Origin: Alphaproteobacteria bacterium
GTDB taxonomy: Bacteria > Planctomycetota > Phycisphaerae > UBA1845
NCBI GenBank assembly: GCA_028285105.1
Contig: JANQQE010000032.1
Coordinates: forward strand, 186,001 to 250,000
Direction of reading: 5' to 3'
DNA length: 64,000 nucleotides
Notes under the pieces: model-generated
What the model saw: the letters and a program-made list of their open reading frames with translations, nothing else
What the model was told of the DNA's origin: nothing
The model's database searches: none
Translations under genes and position numbers: made by a program
Part shown: positions 52,198-61,337 of the stretch, one piece after another
Layout: every line of letters starts with the position of its first letter
Numbering within the stretch: position 1 is the stretch's first letter

Positions 52198-53739
52198 TTA
52201 CCACGAGTAATGCACTTTGTACTTGATCGTTTTCTTTTCGTCGGGCGCCAGCGTGACGTCGAACTCGATCGTGTCGCTGTCTTTCTTTTTGAAATCGTGA
52301 TTGTTCTCACTGATTTCCCAATTGCGCCATCGGTATAGGTTTTCGACGACGGTGATTGTTACCGCTTCTTCCTTGTGGTTGCGAAGTTCAATTTCAAACC
52401 ATTCGTCGGTGTAGCGCTTGCCGCCATCGGTTTTGAAATCGGTGCGCGTTCGTTCGCCGACCAGGTCAAATGCGTTTCCGGTCGTGACGCGGACAAGTTC
52501 GTCTTTGGGCGTGTGGTCGATCATGTTCTCGCCGGTAAACTCGAGTTGGCTGTCATCGTCGCGACGATAGAATCGCAGCTTGCCCGATGGCAGCGGGATT
52601 CCGAGGTTGTTGGATTCGCAGTTCAAGAACTCGCGAACAACGTGGATCTTCTTGGTGCTTTTGGAACCGAACTCCGAATGGGTCCGAAGGGAGTCGTATC
52701 CCCAACCACGGTATTGCTGCCAGTTGATGTCAGCGCCATTGTAGATGTAGCGCCGGGTGGCTTTGATTTTGTCGGCTCGGATGAACTCGATTTGCTTGGT
52801 TTCACGGTCGCGGATGGTTGAGGGGCGTGCGACCGTGTACAGGTGGTAATCCTCGAAGGACTTTTCGGTTACGCCTGGCTTATTCTGAGCCATTTCTCGG
52901 CTGCGGGCGAGTCCGTCATACATCGTTTGATTCATCTGGCCTTCCGGCGAAATGCGGTGTACGTCGCCGGCCATCAGTTTGATTCGGGCGTTTTCAAACG
53001 TGGCACCGCATTGATTTTCGATCGTGACCCAACCCAGTATCGAAACGATATCGTCATCGGACTCCGCGATAACGTTGTAATCCGCTCGCCAGCGCATCCC
53101 ACCGGTCAGGTACGCAAGTTCAGCCGTCACTTCGTTGTCATTGTCGGAATGGATGTGCCAGTTGAGCGTGGGTTTGAGAATACTGTCGTCGGACAGGCTT
53201 GGAAAAATCGGCGTACCGGGCAGGCCGAAGCGCAGTTTGCCGTTAAATTCGATGAGTGGCTGACTTTGTACATTGTAATGCATTTGCATCTGGCGTTGAT
53301 AATACTGCGAGCCAAAACTATTGAGCGCGCTGTAGTGCGGGACATATCCGCTGCGAATGATTCTTCCGGAAACGATCTGCGGTTCGGTTGCAGTGCCACC
53401 CACGTGAAAGTCAATCGTTTCGCCTTCGAACTTGCTTAGCAGCAAGAGCTGCGAGACCGGGTCGGCGCGGTAGTTTTGTTCGAGGATACGAAGATTTGTT
53501 TTGCCAGACGGGTCGCGAAGAATCACCGAGTGCGGTTCAACGTGCGCGGCGATGTCAGTCACCGACACTTCGTTGACACCGGCTTGTAGTTTCAAAGGAA
53601 TGTGACTGCGAACAACGCCAAAGTCCTGGTTGTAAATGGTCAAAGACGGGCTCTTCGCGCCAGAAAGTTCCGACGCCGCAAGCGCCATCGAAGCAGTGGT
53701 TAGGGTTATGAGCAGGAAGGCTCTCAAAGTGATGAGCAT
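52198..53739 (-). CDS. Exported DUF4139 protein
   Basis: 513 residues from the ATG at 53739, with GGAG 8 bases upstream; a TTG at 53760 would add seven. Residues 1-21 form a signal peptide (FLLITLTTASMALAAS). The opening LTIYNQDFGVVRSHIPLKL is typical of DUF4139 proteins, which are beta-rich with strand pairs such as VSVTDIAAHVEPHSVILRD. The C-terminal half has the conserved WRADYNVIAESDDD and the final strands ITVVENLYRWRNWEISENNH and LAPDEKKTIKYKVHYSW, the common end of the family. The function is unknown in any species. It is divergent from the small gap at 53740-53937 and stands alone. Confidence 0.82.
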   Translation of the reverse strand: MLITLRAFLLITLTTASMALAASELSGAKSPSLTIYNQDFGVVRSHIPLKLQAGVNEVSVTDIAAHVEPHSVILRDPSGKTNLRILEQNYRADPVSQLLLLSKFEGETIDFHVGGTATEPQIVSGRIIRSGYVPHYSALNSFGSQYYQRQMQMHYNVQSQPLIEFNGKLRFGLPGTPIFPSLSDDSILKPTLNWHIHSDNDNEVTAELAYLTGGMRWRADYNVIAESDDDIVSILGWVTIENQCGATFENARIKLMAGDVHRISPEGQMNQTMYDGLARSREMAQNKPGVTEKSFEDYHLYTVARPSTIRDRETKQIEFIRADKIKATRRYIYNGADINWQQYRGWGYDSLRTHSEFGSKSTKKIHVVREFLNCESNNLGIPLPSGKLRFYRRDDDSQLEFTGENMIDHTPKDELVRVTTGNAFDLVGERTRTDFKTDGGKRYTDEWFEIELRNHKEEAVTITVVENLYRWRNWEISENNHDFKKKDSDTIEFDVTLAPDEKKTIKYKVHYSW

Positions 53740-53937
53740 GGCAGTTCTCCGATCTATCAAGTTTCATACATGCGTTTCGGTTATCGGGCGTCTTCTCACT
53801 ACAGGCCCAACCTTTAGACCCACGATAATCGTATGGGTTCCGGTGAATTTGGATTAAGCGAAGCAGAGCGCCAAATGTGATTGGCATGGTGTGCGATTGC
53901 GTCTTATGCAGATGGTTGAGGAGGGGTCGTTACGTTT

Positions 53938-54381
53938 TTAATACGTCGCCTGGGTCTGAACTGAGTCGCACGACTTGCTCTCATCGGGTGGGTCAATGAG
54001 CTTGCCACATTCCGAGCAGACCGAGCCGGGGCAGCCTGCGGTGTTATACCCGCACCAGACGCATTCAGTGGGGCGGGCACGACGCAATTCCCGCCACTGG
54101 TGGACCACCTCTATTCTGGGCATGCGTCTTCTGAACACCCAAACCATCATGGCAAGTTGAAATATAGTTAACATGCAAATGGGGATCATCCAAACGCCGG
54201 TTCGGCTGCTCGGAAATGTGCCTGTCAAGAAAAAGCCAAGCAGACCCAGCCGATGAAAAATCTGAATCAAAGCAACGAGAACACACGCCACGACGAGATA
54301 TCGCAATCGCCGCCGGCGATAAAAGAAGTTCAGCCTGACGCCCTCGGGGATTGACTCCCCGGCCTGACTTGCTTCATCCAT
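53938..54381 (-). CDS. C-terminal zinc-ribbon membrane protein, copy 3
   Basis: 147 residues from the ATG at 54381 (MDEASQAGESIPEGV). A basic segment (FFYRRRRLRY) precedes two membrane helices (YLVVACVLVALIQIF and VWMIPICMLTIFQLAMMVWV). A short basic helix (VVHQWRELRRARPTE) leads to the zinc ribbon CVWCGYNTAGCPGSVCSECG. This CxxCGY...CxECGK unit is the same as in the next two genes and related to the N-terminal ribbons at 1495 and 2060, but here it lies at the C-terminus. It is the last of three tandem paralogues, 78 bases after the previous one. The function is unknown. Confidence 0.75.
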   Translation of the reverse strand: MDEASQAGESIPEGVRLNFFYRRRRLRYLVVACVLVALIQIFHRLGLLGFFLTGTFPSSRTGVWMIPICMLTIFQLAMMVWVFRRRMPRIEVVHQWRELRRARPTECVWCGYNTAGCPGSVCSECGKLIDPPDESKSCDSVQTQATY

Positions 54382-54459
54382 TGGTATGAGCCTTGAAGAA
54401 AGAGCGCGATAATCCACCAGCGGCAAAACGGTAGGCTGCGATGTGCAGGACGGCTCCGT

Positions 54460-54882
54460 TCATTTTTCTTCGTACGTTTGCACCGAGTCTTCACTGGGTG
54501 GTTCGATGAGCTTGCCGCATTCCGAACATGACGGTGTCGGGCACCCGCGCACATCGTACCCGCACCACGGGCATTCGTTCGAGCGCTTTTTTCGAAGCTT
54601 CTCCCACGTCTCCCGGAAATCATTGCGGGCAAGTTGCTTCAACCGCTCGAGATAACTCCACCAAAGTACGACTGCGCAAGCAAACGCGAAGCAGGCAAAA
54701 GAGATGGTCGCGAGCATTCCTAAGGGCCAAGGTTTTCCTGACGAATATACTTGTAACAACGGTGCGGTGAGGCCCAACGTCAATATTAGGGGAAAGATGA
54801 CTTGCCAGTGAAAACGCCGATGCCGGTAAAAGTCGGTTATTCGCCTCTTGCTTTGGGAACGGATTTGTAACTCCCCTCGCAT
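54460..54882 (-). CDS. C-terminal zinc-ribbon membrane protein, copy 2 of the triplet
   Basis: 140 residues from the ATG at 54882 (MRGELQIRSQSKRRI), chosen because it gives the same 24-residue basic head as the paralogue upstream; ATGs at 54918 and 54975 are also open. Two membrane helices (WQVIFPLILTLGLTAPLL and LATISFACFAFACAVVLWW) are followed by a basic helix (LKQLARNDFRETWEKLRKK) and the zinc ribbon CPWCGYDVRGCPTPSCSECG, then a short acidic tail. The order of parts matches the neighbours on both sides. Confidence 0.75.
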   Translation of the reverse strand: MRGELQIRSQSKRRITDFYRHRRFHWQVIFPLILTLGLTAPLLQVYSSGKPWPLGMLATISFACFAFACAVVLWWSYLERLKQLARNDFRETWEKLRKKRSNECPWCGYDVRGCPTPSCSECGKLIEPPSEDSVQTYEEK

Positions 54883-54940
54883 ACCACCGATCATACACAT
54901 GGACCTGTGTTCGCTCATCCGCTCGCAACGTCTACGTTTG

Positions 54941-55372
54941 CTACGGATCGACTGCTCTTGCCGAGTCGCTCGCATCGTCGTCCTCAGGAGGATCTATTAA
55001 CTTCCCGCATTCCGAACACGACGTCGTTGGGCACCCGCGGATATCGTATCCGCACCACGGGCACTCGTTTGGATGAGCGCAGCGTAACTGGTGCCACATC
55101 TTCAAGACGGCGGTCGCCGTCAATCGGCGAACGGCCAAGTAGACGAATGATCCGATAGATATTAGCAGAGCAGTCGTTACGATGGCTCTCAGCACAATCG
55201 AAAGCGTTGAGCCTTCCCACCATTTTTCGATTGGCGTAATTATGATCGATCCCATCAACAATACGCAGAGTGCAATACAAAGGAGTGCGCATGAAACCCA
55301 CCGCTGTCGTCGGAATTGATGAACTCGAATTCTTCCAAGCCCATTACGTTTCAACTTTGCAGTTTGATTCAT
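54941..55372 (-). CDS. C-terminal zinc-ribbon membrane protein, copy 1 of the triplet
   Basis: 143 residues from the ATG at 55372 (MNQTAKLKRNGLGRI); the frame is open to 55525, but that part overlaps the upstream gene. Two membrane helices (WVSCALLCIALCVLLMGSII and AIVTTALLISIGSFVYLAV) are followed by KMWHQLRCAHPNE and the zinc ribbon CPWCGYDIRGCPTTSCSECG, then an acidic tail. It is closely similar to the next gene in the ribbon (only a few changes), less so in the membrane part, which suggests selection on the ribbon. Confidence 0.75.
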   Translation of the reverse strand: MNQTAKLKRNGLGRIRVHQFRRQRWVSCALLCIALCVLLMGSIIITPIEKWWEGSTLSIVLRAIVTTALLISIGSFVYLAVRRLTATAVLKMWHQLRCAHPNECPWCGYDIRGCPTTSCSECGKLIDPPEDDDASDSARAVDP

Positions 55373-55448
55373 GTTCGCACCCACAATCAAACGATTGTGC
55401 CATGTAGAACTCTCAATCGGAGATGGCCAAGTTCTTAGACATTCGATT

Positions 55449-56726
55449 CTATGATTCACATGCTTCGGCGCAGTCTTGGAGATTCTGAACTGCATCACCC
55501 TGATTGGCTTCAGCCACGCTTTCAAGTGCGTCGGCTGTTGCGAATTGTGCGTCGCGCACTTCTCTTGCGACTTTCACGCGTTGCTGGTGCTGATCTAGAC
55601 AGGAATCGGATTCTTCTTCCGATTCCACGGCCAATAAGCATAAGGTACCAGATTGTCCGAGTTTCGCCCCTAGGAAAGTGACAGCGGCTGGAGTACTGAT
55701 ACCCCCAGACGCGGCGGAGGAACTTGCCGCAGCAACGACGAGCGCAGCGTCCACACCCAATCCGCAAGCAATCGTCCATCCCGCTCCTCGAATGAATCCA
55801 GCTCTCACATCGTCCATACATCCGTTCATTGCATTTACAGAATTCGTGCGTGCGGCAATATATGCCTCTGTTGCCGAATCGCGGATTTCACTCGCCTCAG
55901 CGTAAGCATTCGCTCGTTCGTCTATAGCTTGCTGAATAATCGGATCCCAGACATCATTGCAGTCATCCAGGCAGTCGGACACCGTTCCGTCACCCATTAT
56001 GGATTGACCGCCAAAGCCCAATCGGTTCAGCCGCTCGTGCAAAGTCGTCATACGTGTATCTGCCTCAGCTTTCTGCGGAATGACAACATCGTTCATCGCG
56101 GCGAGAACCGCAAGCATGATCGCTTCGCCGCTGAGCATGTTGCTCTTGTGAACCATACCGTGGAGAAGTTGCGGCGCGACGAGTGCTTCGCGCTGGTCGC
56201 GTTGAGCAGCCGCAGCGTTTCGGTGAGCGAATGCGGTATGCATCTCGCTAACCATGATCGACGTATCGACCACTTGATCCGTAGTCGTCATTTGGAGAAT
56301 CACTTCCCCCGGTTGAGTGCCGGCTGTCACCAGTGCATGCAGGAAACTGGAAGCGCTCACTTCAACCGGTGCGTAGAAATCGACAGTTACACTCTTCGCT
56401 TCCGAATCGCCGAACGCGACCAACTGACCTTCGATGACCGGTTCCCCCTGACTCATGACCTCGAACCAACCCGACTCCATCGCGACATTCAATATCAATC
56501 CGGTGGAAAGAAGCACTTGTGCGGTGTCGTCCCGGTAGTCGACAGAAACCACTTGATAGGCCAACGATTGCAACCGATCGTCGAGCGACCCATTTAAATC
56601 GCCCGCGCACACGGTCGCGTATCGGGACTTGGGTTCGCATCCGCTCCCTTGGGTTGAGGGTGCGAGCATCAATAAAATCGTTGTTGCTAAAATCAGACAG
56701 TTCAGTTCAATCGTCGCGTGCTTCAT
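55449..56726 (-). CDS. Exported protein with Gly/Ala-rich hydrophobic region, function unknown
   Basis: 425 residues from the ATG at 56726, with a GAGGAGG ribosome site 9 bases upstream. A signal peptide covers about 1-27 (CLILATTILLMLAPSTQGSG). The first half (30-200) is beta-rich (VVSVDYRDDTAQVLLSTGLI). After a Cys pair (SDCLDDCNDVWDP) a helical region and a hydrophobic Gly/Ala-rich segment follow (ACGLGVDAALVVAAASSSAA, about 330-350), then a Cys-containing charged coil and a final DCAEACES. Six or more Cys in the second half suggest disulfides. No family was recognised. It is upstream of the zinc-ribbon triplet in the same direction (77-base gap) and might be read with it. Confidence 0.65.
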   Translation of the reverse strand: MKHATIELNCLILATTILLMLAPSTQGSGCEPKSRYATVCAGDLNGSLDDRLQSLAYQVVSVDYRDDTAQVLLSTGLILNVAMESGWFEVMSQGEPVIEGQLVAFGDSEAKSVTVDFYAPVEVSASSFLHALVTAGTQPGEVILQMTTTDQVVDTSIMVSEMHTAFAHRNAAAAQRDQREALVAPQLLHGMVHKSNMLSGEAIMLAVLAAMNDVVIPQKAEADTRMTTLHERLNRLGFGGQSIMGDGTVSDCLDDCNDVWDPIIQQAIDERANAYAEASEIRDSATEAYIAARTNSVNAMNGCMDDVRAGFIRGAGWTIACGLGVDAALVVAAASSSAASGGISTPAAVTFLGAKLGQSGTLCLLAVESEEESDSCLDQHQQRVKVAREVRDAQFATADALESVAEANQGDAVQNLQDCAEACES

Positions 56727-56844
56727 TTTGGTAACCTCCTCGAGGAGAGTGTGGTTCGTGTCAAAATCCGTTCGACATGACTTCCGGCACTGGAATTGTT
56801 CCGTCATTAGAACAGCGATCGACCCATCGAAGCCTTAAGGCATC

Positions 56845-57123
56845 TCACCCATTTCCGCCTTTGCGTTTAGATCCAGCCTTGCCTGTGAATTGTTGTAGTG
56901 TGGTTTGATACGTCATGAAGGGCGAGTCCCAATTGGACCAACATTCACCGTTAGGGATTTTTACCGATGGAAATTGCAACGTCCGATATGCATAATGGTG
57001 TTGAGCGCTCAACTCGGATTCGGTCCAGAAAAGTCCGCATAACCCATACAGAGTGAATCTGTCTGGTGGTTCTCGTCTGGCGGTCCATTTCTGGGCGGGT
57101 CGCGATGGAGTGTTGGCTGACAT
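56845..57123 (-). CDS. Possible small protein, weak
   Basis: 92 codons from an ATG at 57123; no ribosome site. The translation has many aromatic residues (FTLYGLCGLFWTESELSAQH) and a basic end, with no recognised family. It is the only frame of note in the 436 bases between 56727 and 57162; if it is not a gene, this stretch is a plain divergent intergenic region. Confidence 0.25.
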   Translation of the reverse strand: MSANTPSRPAQKWTARREPPDRFTLYGLCGLFWTESELSAQHHYAYRTLQFPSVKIPNGECWSNWDSPFMTYQTTLQQFTGKAGSKRKGGNG

Positions 57124-57162
57124 TGGACTTGTGTGGAGTCATGGTGTCAGCTGCGCATTGGA

Positions 57163-57618
57163 ATGGATTCCAACGATCGGGTTTCACGTCTTGTCATGCC
57201 CCTGATTGAAGCGGCGCTCATAGCGATGGTCTGCTGCGGAAGGTCTACTGTGCAACAACTAGCTGCTTCAACCGGATGCCCGACCATCGATGCTGAACGG
57301 GCTACTTACACAGACATCGTGTTGCGTTCTGACGAAGACGAACTTTTGGTGCTTCGGTATTCGAGTTACTTTCGTTTGTGGTATGCGTGCGGGTGCATGT
57401 CGGTGGATGCTGCGTCGAACGGTGTGATTCGCGGTGCCGATCTGTATTGGCAGGGGACTGGTTATCTCGAGAACGCAACGTTCGGTTACGCCATCTTCGA
57501 TCAGAAGCCCCTGATTCAATCGCATCGTTGGAATGCGTTTTACGACCGGGTCAGCGAAACGGAATCGATTCGAGCGCTGCGTGAAGATAGTGTCGAAACC
57601 AAGAAGCAACTGCCCTGA
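57163..57618 (+). CDS. Putative small lipoprotein
   Basis: 151 residues from the ATG at 57163; a GTG at 57133 and an ATG at 57196 are also in frame. A hydrophobic segment (VMPLIEAALIAMVCC) looks like a lipoprotein signal ending in two Cys. The mature part has LRSDEDELLVLRYSSYFRLW, then CGC, and a beta-rich second half (GADLYWQGTGYLENATFGYA). No known family was recognised. Single gene; its end lies 69 bases from the convergent tsaB stop. Confidence 0.5.
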   Translation: MDSNDRVSRLVMPLIEAALIAMVCCGRSTVQQLAASTGCPTIDAERATYTDIVLRSDEDELLVLRYSSYFRLWYACGCMSVDAASNGVIRGADLYWQGTGYLENATFGYAIFDQKPLIQSHRWNAFYDRVSETESIRALREDSVETKKQLP

Positions 57619-57687
57619 CCGATTACAGTCGAACTGCGGTGGGCACCACCCACGCGACATCTTCTTCGCTTCATCTTGTCCTTCGAT

Positions 57688-58422
57688 TTATTTTGAATTG
57701 CTTGCCTTTGCGGCTTGTCTTGCCTCCCATTTCTCTTCTGCGTCGGGTTTGCGGATGTAGATGGGGATCAGTTCGTTGAGCGAAATGTAATTGTTTTGTG
57801 CGGCCAATCGCGCGCCGAGTCGCAGCACCCATTCAGCCCGACCAAAATCGCAGTCGCTTCCGGCGATGGCGATACCGGTTGATTGTTCGATGACATCGAA
57901 GTGCCTAGGAACGCCCGCGCCAAGAATCGTTGCCGGCGATTGTTTTGCGAGGTACTCACTCGGAGCGCGCTCTTTCGGTTCGTCGATCGGTTCGTAAAGG
58001 TCACCGCGAAGCTCGAATGTGCGACCGAAAACGTTGCCGCGCTTGGCGTCGAAGATCGAGATCACGCGCTGGGGTTCGGGTTCCAGTTCGAGGGCGTTCT
58101 GGGCGAGTACGTCGAGGCTGGGTACGCGAACGACTTTGCAATCGAGCGCGAAGGCCATCGCTTTCGCGAATGTGATGCCGATGCGCAAACCGGTGAAGCT
58201 TCCAGGGCCGCCGGATACGTAAACTTCATCAAAATCGGTCGGTAACAGTTCCGCTTTTTTCGTCAGTGCATCGACGGTCGGGAGCAGTTGAACACCGTGC
58301 TGTTGTTCGACTTTGAATGAGTCGCTGGCGAGAATCTCCTCACCGCAAGCGACCAGCACGCTGCCACGTCCGCCGGATGTTTCGACAGCCAGTGCGACCT
58401 TTGATTGAGAGGTGTTGTTCAT
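57688..58422 (-). CDS. tsaB: tRNA threonylcarbamoyladenosine biosynthesis protein TsaB
   Basis: 244 residues from the ATG at 58422 (MNNTSQSKVALAVET). TsaB is the non-catalytic partner of TsaD in making the t6A modification at position 37 of tRNAs that read ANN codons. The ASKHA-fold start VALAVETSGGRGSVLVA, then HGVQLLPTVDAL, and the signature VSGGPGSFTGLRIGITFAKA at 70-89 are all family-typical, as is VISIFDAKRGNVFGR. The length is normal. The C-terminus extends in a Lys/Ala-rich segment (EKWEARQAAKASNSK). tsaC, tsaD and tsaE are not in the window. Confidence 0.93.
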   Translation of the reverse strand: MNNTSQSKVALAVETSGGRGSVLVACGEEILASDSFKVEQQHGVQLLPTVDALTKKAELLPTDFDEVYVSGGPGSFTGLRIGITFAKAMAFALDCKVVRVPSLDVLAQNALELEPEPQRVISIFDAKRGNVFGRTFELRGDLYEPIDEPKERAPSEYLAKQSPATILGAGVPRHFDVIEQSTGIAIAGSDCDFGRAEWVLRLGARLAAQNNYISLNELIPIYIRKPDAEEKWEARQAAKASNSK

Positions 58423-58481
58423 GGGGTGCGATTGTAGAGAACTTGAGAATTGAGGCACGACTTAGAGGTAGGTGGAAGCGT

Positions 58482-58517
58482 AAAAATGCAGCGGGGCGGC
58501 ATGAAGTTAGCCGCCCC
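58482..58517 (-). terminator. Minus-strand hairpin terminator after the ClC gene
   Basis: GGGGCGGC (58493-58500) pairs with GCCGCCCC (58510-58517) around a 9-base loop. Read on the minus strand the stem is followed, after six bases, by TTTTT (58482-58486). It lies 140 bases after the ClC stop and before tsaB, so it probably separates these two genes. Confidence 0.65.
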
Positions 58518-58656
58518 GACGTCGCATACAGTCATGAAGGAGGAGGAGGGGAAAGTTACTTTCCCTGCTTTATTTACGCCGAACAGGCCAATCGGTTCGC
58601 TCTCACCGAAAATAAATGGAATGAATCATAAATATTTTATTAACAATAGTTTATGG

Positions 58657-60447
58657 CTATCCCTGCTCATCCAGGGCCTGCTGGTAGACGTCCATGACAG
58701 CGTGTCGCGTGATCATCGAGCGGATCACATCGTCCGTACCGGTGACCGGCAGGGCGTTAACCCGCAATCGGGCGAATTTGTCGAGGACACTGTCCAGGGT
58801 GTCGGCTGGGCTGATGCAGGGGACCGGCGGACGGGCGAGCTCTGCGACGACGAGCAAGGGGACTGCCTCCGGTTGAAGCAGAGCGGTTTTGATATCGTCA
58901 GCCACCACGATGCCTTGATACTTCCCCTCGTCATCGACGACGACGAAATCGGGCGACTGATATTCCTCAGCCATCCGTAAGAGTTGTTGGAGAGGGGCAT
59001 CGGGTTTCACGAGCGGTGCGGGTACTGTGGGGACAAGATCGGCGTGGAGGCGTCGAAGAATCGTCGAGTCAGCCACTCGGCCAATCCGTATTCCGCGACG
59101 CACGAGTTTCAGCGTGTAGATACTTTCGCGTAGCAGGTATTGGGCCATCGACGTTGTGACGATCGCAGCGAACATGATCGGCAGGATCACGCGCGGTTGG
59201 CGGGTGAGTTCGTAGAGCATCACGATTGCAGTCAGCGGGGCGTGCGTCGTGCCAGCCACCAGGGCGGCCATCCCCACGATGGCGTATGCCGAAGCGCTGG
59301 TTTCCTCGACCAAACCGAGTCTGTGCATGGCGATGCCAAACGCCCCACCGAGGCATGCGCCCATGAACAGCGACGGGGCGAAGATGCCTCCCGATCCGCC
59401 ACTGCCAAGTGTGAAGGTGGTCGCCAGCGCCTTGAGCAATCCGAGTCCGATGAGCGACCACAATCCGACGCTGATCAAATCCGGTCCGATGGCTTGTCGA
59501 ATCAATGGGTAACCGTTGCTGTAGAACTCGGGCACGAGTTCGGGGCGATGGATGCTGACGTATGCGATTCCCAAAATGCCCAGCAACACGCCTCCGACTG
59601 CCGGCTTGAGGGCATTGGGAATTTTGATTTTGTCTGCAATGTCTTCTGCGAAATAAAGGATTCGAATAAACGCCACGGATGCGATCGCACAAAACGCTCC
59701 CAAGACCAGATAGTAAGGCAATTCCGCACCCCGGAAGGTGTACTGCTCCGGGTTGACGACTTCGAAGATACCGCCCTCATCGGGTCGAAGGGCGTGCGTC
59801 AGCGATGTGCTGATGACGCTGGCAAAGACGATGGGCGAGAATGTGCGGAAGGAAAAATCGCGCAGGAAAATCTCGAGTGCAAACAAAACGCCTGCGATCG
59901 GAGCGTTAAAAATCGCAGCGATGCCACCTGCGACCCCGCACGCCACGAGCGTATTCATCTGATGGCGCTTGATGCCCAGCACCTGACCGACACTGCTACC
60001 GATCGCTGCGCCGATTTGAACGATCGGGCCTTCGGTGCCTGCCGACCCACCGGAACTGATCGTCAATGCGCTGGAGATGGCTTTGGCGAATGCGACGCGC
60101 GGGCGAATGACGCCCCCCTTGCGACACAGCGCGTCCATGACTTCGGGTACGCCATGGCCCTTGGCTTCACTTGCGAATTTCGAAGTAATCAGTCCGACCA
60201 GAATGGCGCCCACAACCGGAAGCAAAATAAGCGTATACGTGCCATACGAAAATAAACCGCCTCTTGCAGATGTGTGTTCGTAGGTGAATTCGAGTAGTTC
60301 ATAAAAGAGGTGAGCGCCCAGTCCGGTGGCTCCCCCGACCATGATGCTCAGCAGAATCAGCAGCCGATCGTCGCCGACACCGAGTTTTTCGAGCGCACGG
60401 GTCGCCCGGACGCGCCAAATGCTGATGCGGCGGATGAGACGACCCAT
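58657..60447 (-). CDS. ClC-family chloride channel/transporter with CBS domains
   Basis: 596 residues from the ATG at 60447, with a GGAG site upstream; ATGs at 60483 and 60540 lack one. It is a polytopic ClC (about 10 helices, residues 30-430) that moves chloride, as a channel or as a Cl-/H+ exchanger. Signatures visible are AKGHGVPEVM (the GSGIP-type filter region), SGGSAGTEGPIVQIGAAIGS near 131-150, in which Glu takes the gating-Glu position, and the GSGGSGGIFAPSLFMGACLG stretch near 348-367. Two C-terminal CBS domains follow (about 460-596): VKPDAPLQQLLRMAEEYQSP and CISPADTLDSVLDKFARLRV. It is divergent from the carbonic-anhydrase-like gene across 101 bases. Confidence 0.92.
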   Translation of the reverse strand: MGRLIRRISIWRVRATRALEKLGVGDDRLLILLSIMVGGATGLGAHLFYELLEFTYEHTSARGGLFSYGTYTLILLPVVGAILVGLITSKFASEAKGHGVPEVMDALCRKGGVIRPRVAFAKAISSALTISSGGSAGTEGPIVQIGAAIGSSVGQVLGIKRHQMNTLVACGVAGGIAAIFNAPIAGVLFALEIFLRDFSFRTFSPIVFASVISTSLTHALRPDEGGIFEVVNPEQYTFRGAELPYYLVLGAFCAIASVAFIRILYFAEDIADKIKIPNALKPAVGGVLLGILGIAYVSIHRPELVPEFYSNGYPLIRQAIGPDLISVGLWSLIGLGLLKALATTFTLGSGGSGGIFAPSLFMGACLGGAFGIAMHRLGLVEETSASAYAIVGMAALVAGTTHAPLTAIVMLYELTRQPRVILPIMFAAIVTTSMAQYLLRESIYTLKLVRRGIRIGRVADSTILRRLHADLVPTVPAPLVKPDAPLQQLLRMAEEYQSPDFVVVDDEGKYQGIVVADDIKTALLQPEAVPLLVVAELARPPVPCISPADTLDSVLDKFARLRVNALPVTGTDDVIRSMITRHAVMDVYQQALDEQG

Positions 60448-60548
60448 TCCGATCTCCGAAAACCCTTTGAACGTAGGAAACATTGAGGGGTAAATAAAAG
60501 AGCCATGACGATCGTGACGATTCGTTCGCCAAGCGTACAATCATAGCA

Positions 60549-61100
60549 ATGTCATCGAAATTCAAAACACCCCGAATCGGCAAGGATGCGTATATCTCTC
60601 CGACTGCCTATGTTTGCGGTGATCTGGAAGTTGGGGACGGGTGCTCGATCATGCACCATGTCTGTATCCGCGCCGACATCGCTCCCATCCGGATCGGTGC
60701 GAATACAAATGTGCAGGATGGAGCGGTATTGCACACGCGATACGGAGTTCCGCTGGATATCGCCGAGCGCGTTGTGATCGGTCACCGAGCCGTCGTGCAT
60801 TGTCGAAGCGTGGGTGCCAATACGCTGATCGGAATCGGTGCGATCGTACTGGATGAGGCGATCGTCGGTGAAAAGGCGATGGTGGCGGCCGGTGCGGTTG
60901 TTCGACCGGGTACGGAAGTGAAATCCGGGACGTTGGTCGGTGGTGTGCCTGCGAAGTATTTGCGCGATTTGAACGAAGACGATCATAAGGAGATCGCGCG
61001 AATTGTGGACAGCTACGTCCAGATGGGGCAGCGCTATGCGCGTGGAGAATTTCCAAATGTCAGCCTCACGCAAACGGTTCAACCGGGCCGAATTGAATAG
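60549..61100 (+). CDS. Gamma-carbonic anhydrase-like hexapeptide protein (YrdA family)
   Basis: 183 residues. A left-handed beta helix built of hexapeptide repeats ([LIV]-G-x-x-x-x): CGDLEVGDGCSIMHHVCIRA, then IGANTNVQDGAVLH. The three His expected to hold zinc are His62 (VLHTRYG), His79 (VIGHRAVVH) and His84. The C-terminal helix carries LVGGVPAKYLRDLNEDD, the usual cap. Known relatives include archaeal Cam-type carbonic anhydrase and YrdA/PaaY, many of which have little or no CO2 hydrase activity. No other clue to function is given by the divergent ClC gene. Confidence 0.85.
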   Translation: MSSKFKTPRIGKDAYISPTAYVCGDLEVGDGCSIMHHVCIRADIAPIRIGANTNVQDGAVLHTRYGVPLDIAERVVIGHRAVVHCRSVGANTLIGIGAIVLDEAIVGEKAMVAAGAVVRPGTEVKSGTLVGGVPAKYLRDLNEDDHKEIARIVDSYVQMGQRYARGEFPNVSLTQTVQPGRIE

Positions 61101-61337
61101 AGGAATCCGAGGGTCGAGTTGACTGGATTCCGCAAAGAATATTGTGGGTCGTGAGGCTGCAATTCGGCTCAAACAAGCTGGAAATGTCGGCATTATAATC
61201 CCGGGCGATTTTTCACATTGACCCCTGCATCTGAAGGTTGCAGAGTACTATCGTAGGGGTTTGCAATCACGGGGCGAGCCAAGTTCTGCGGCTGCCGGGC
61301 ACCCGAATAATCGACTGAGCGTAACGTTTAGGAACAC

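Noticed and set aside
57636-57655. Hairpin GTGGG/CCCAC after the small lipoprotein gene
   Set aside because: Only 5 bp with a 5-base loop and no T-run; too weak to call a terminator or a repeat on its own.
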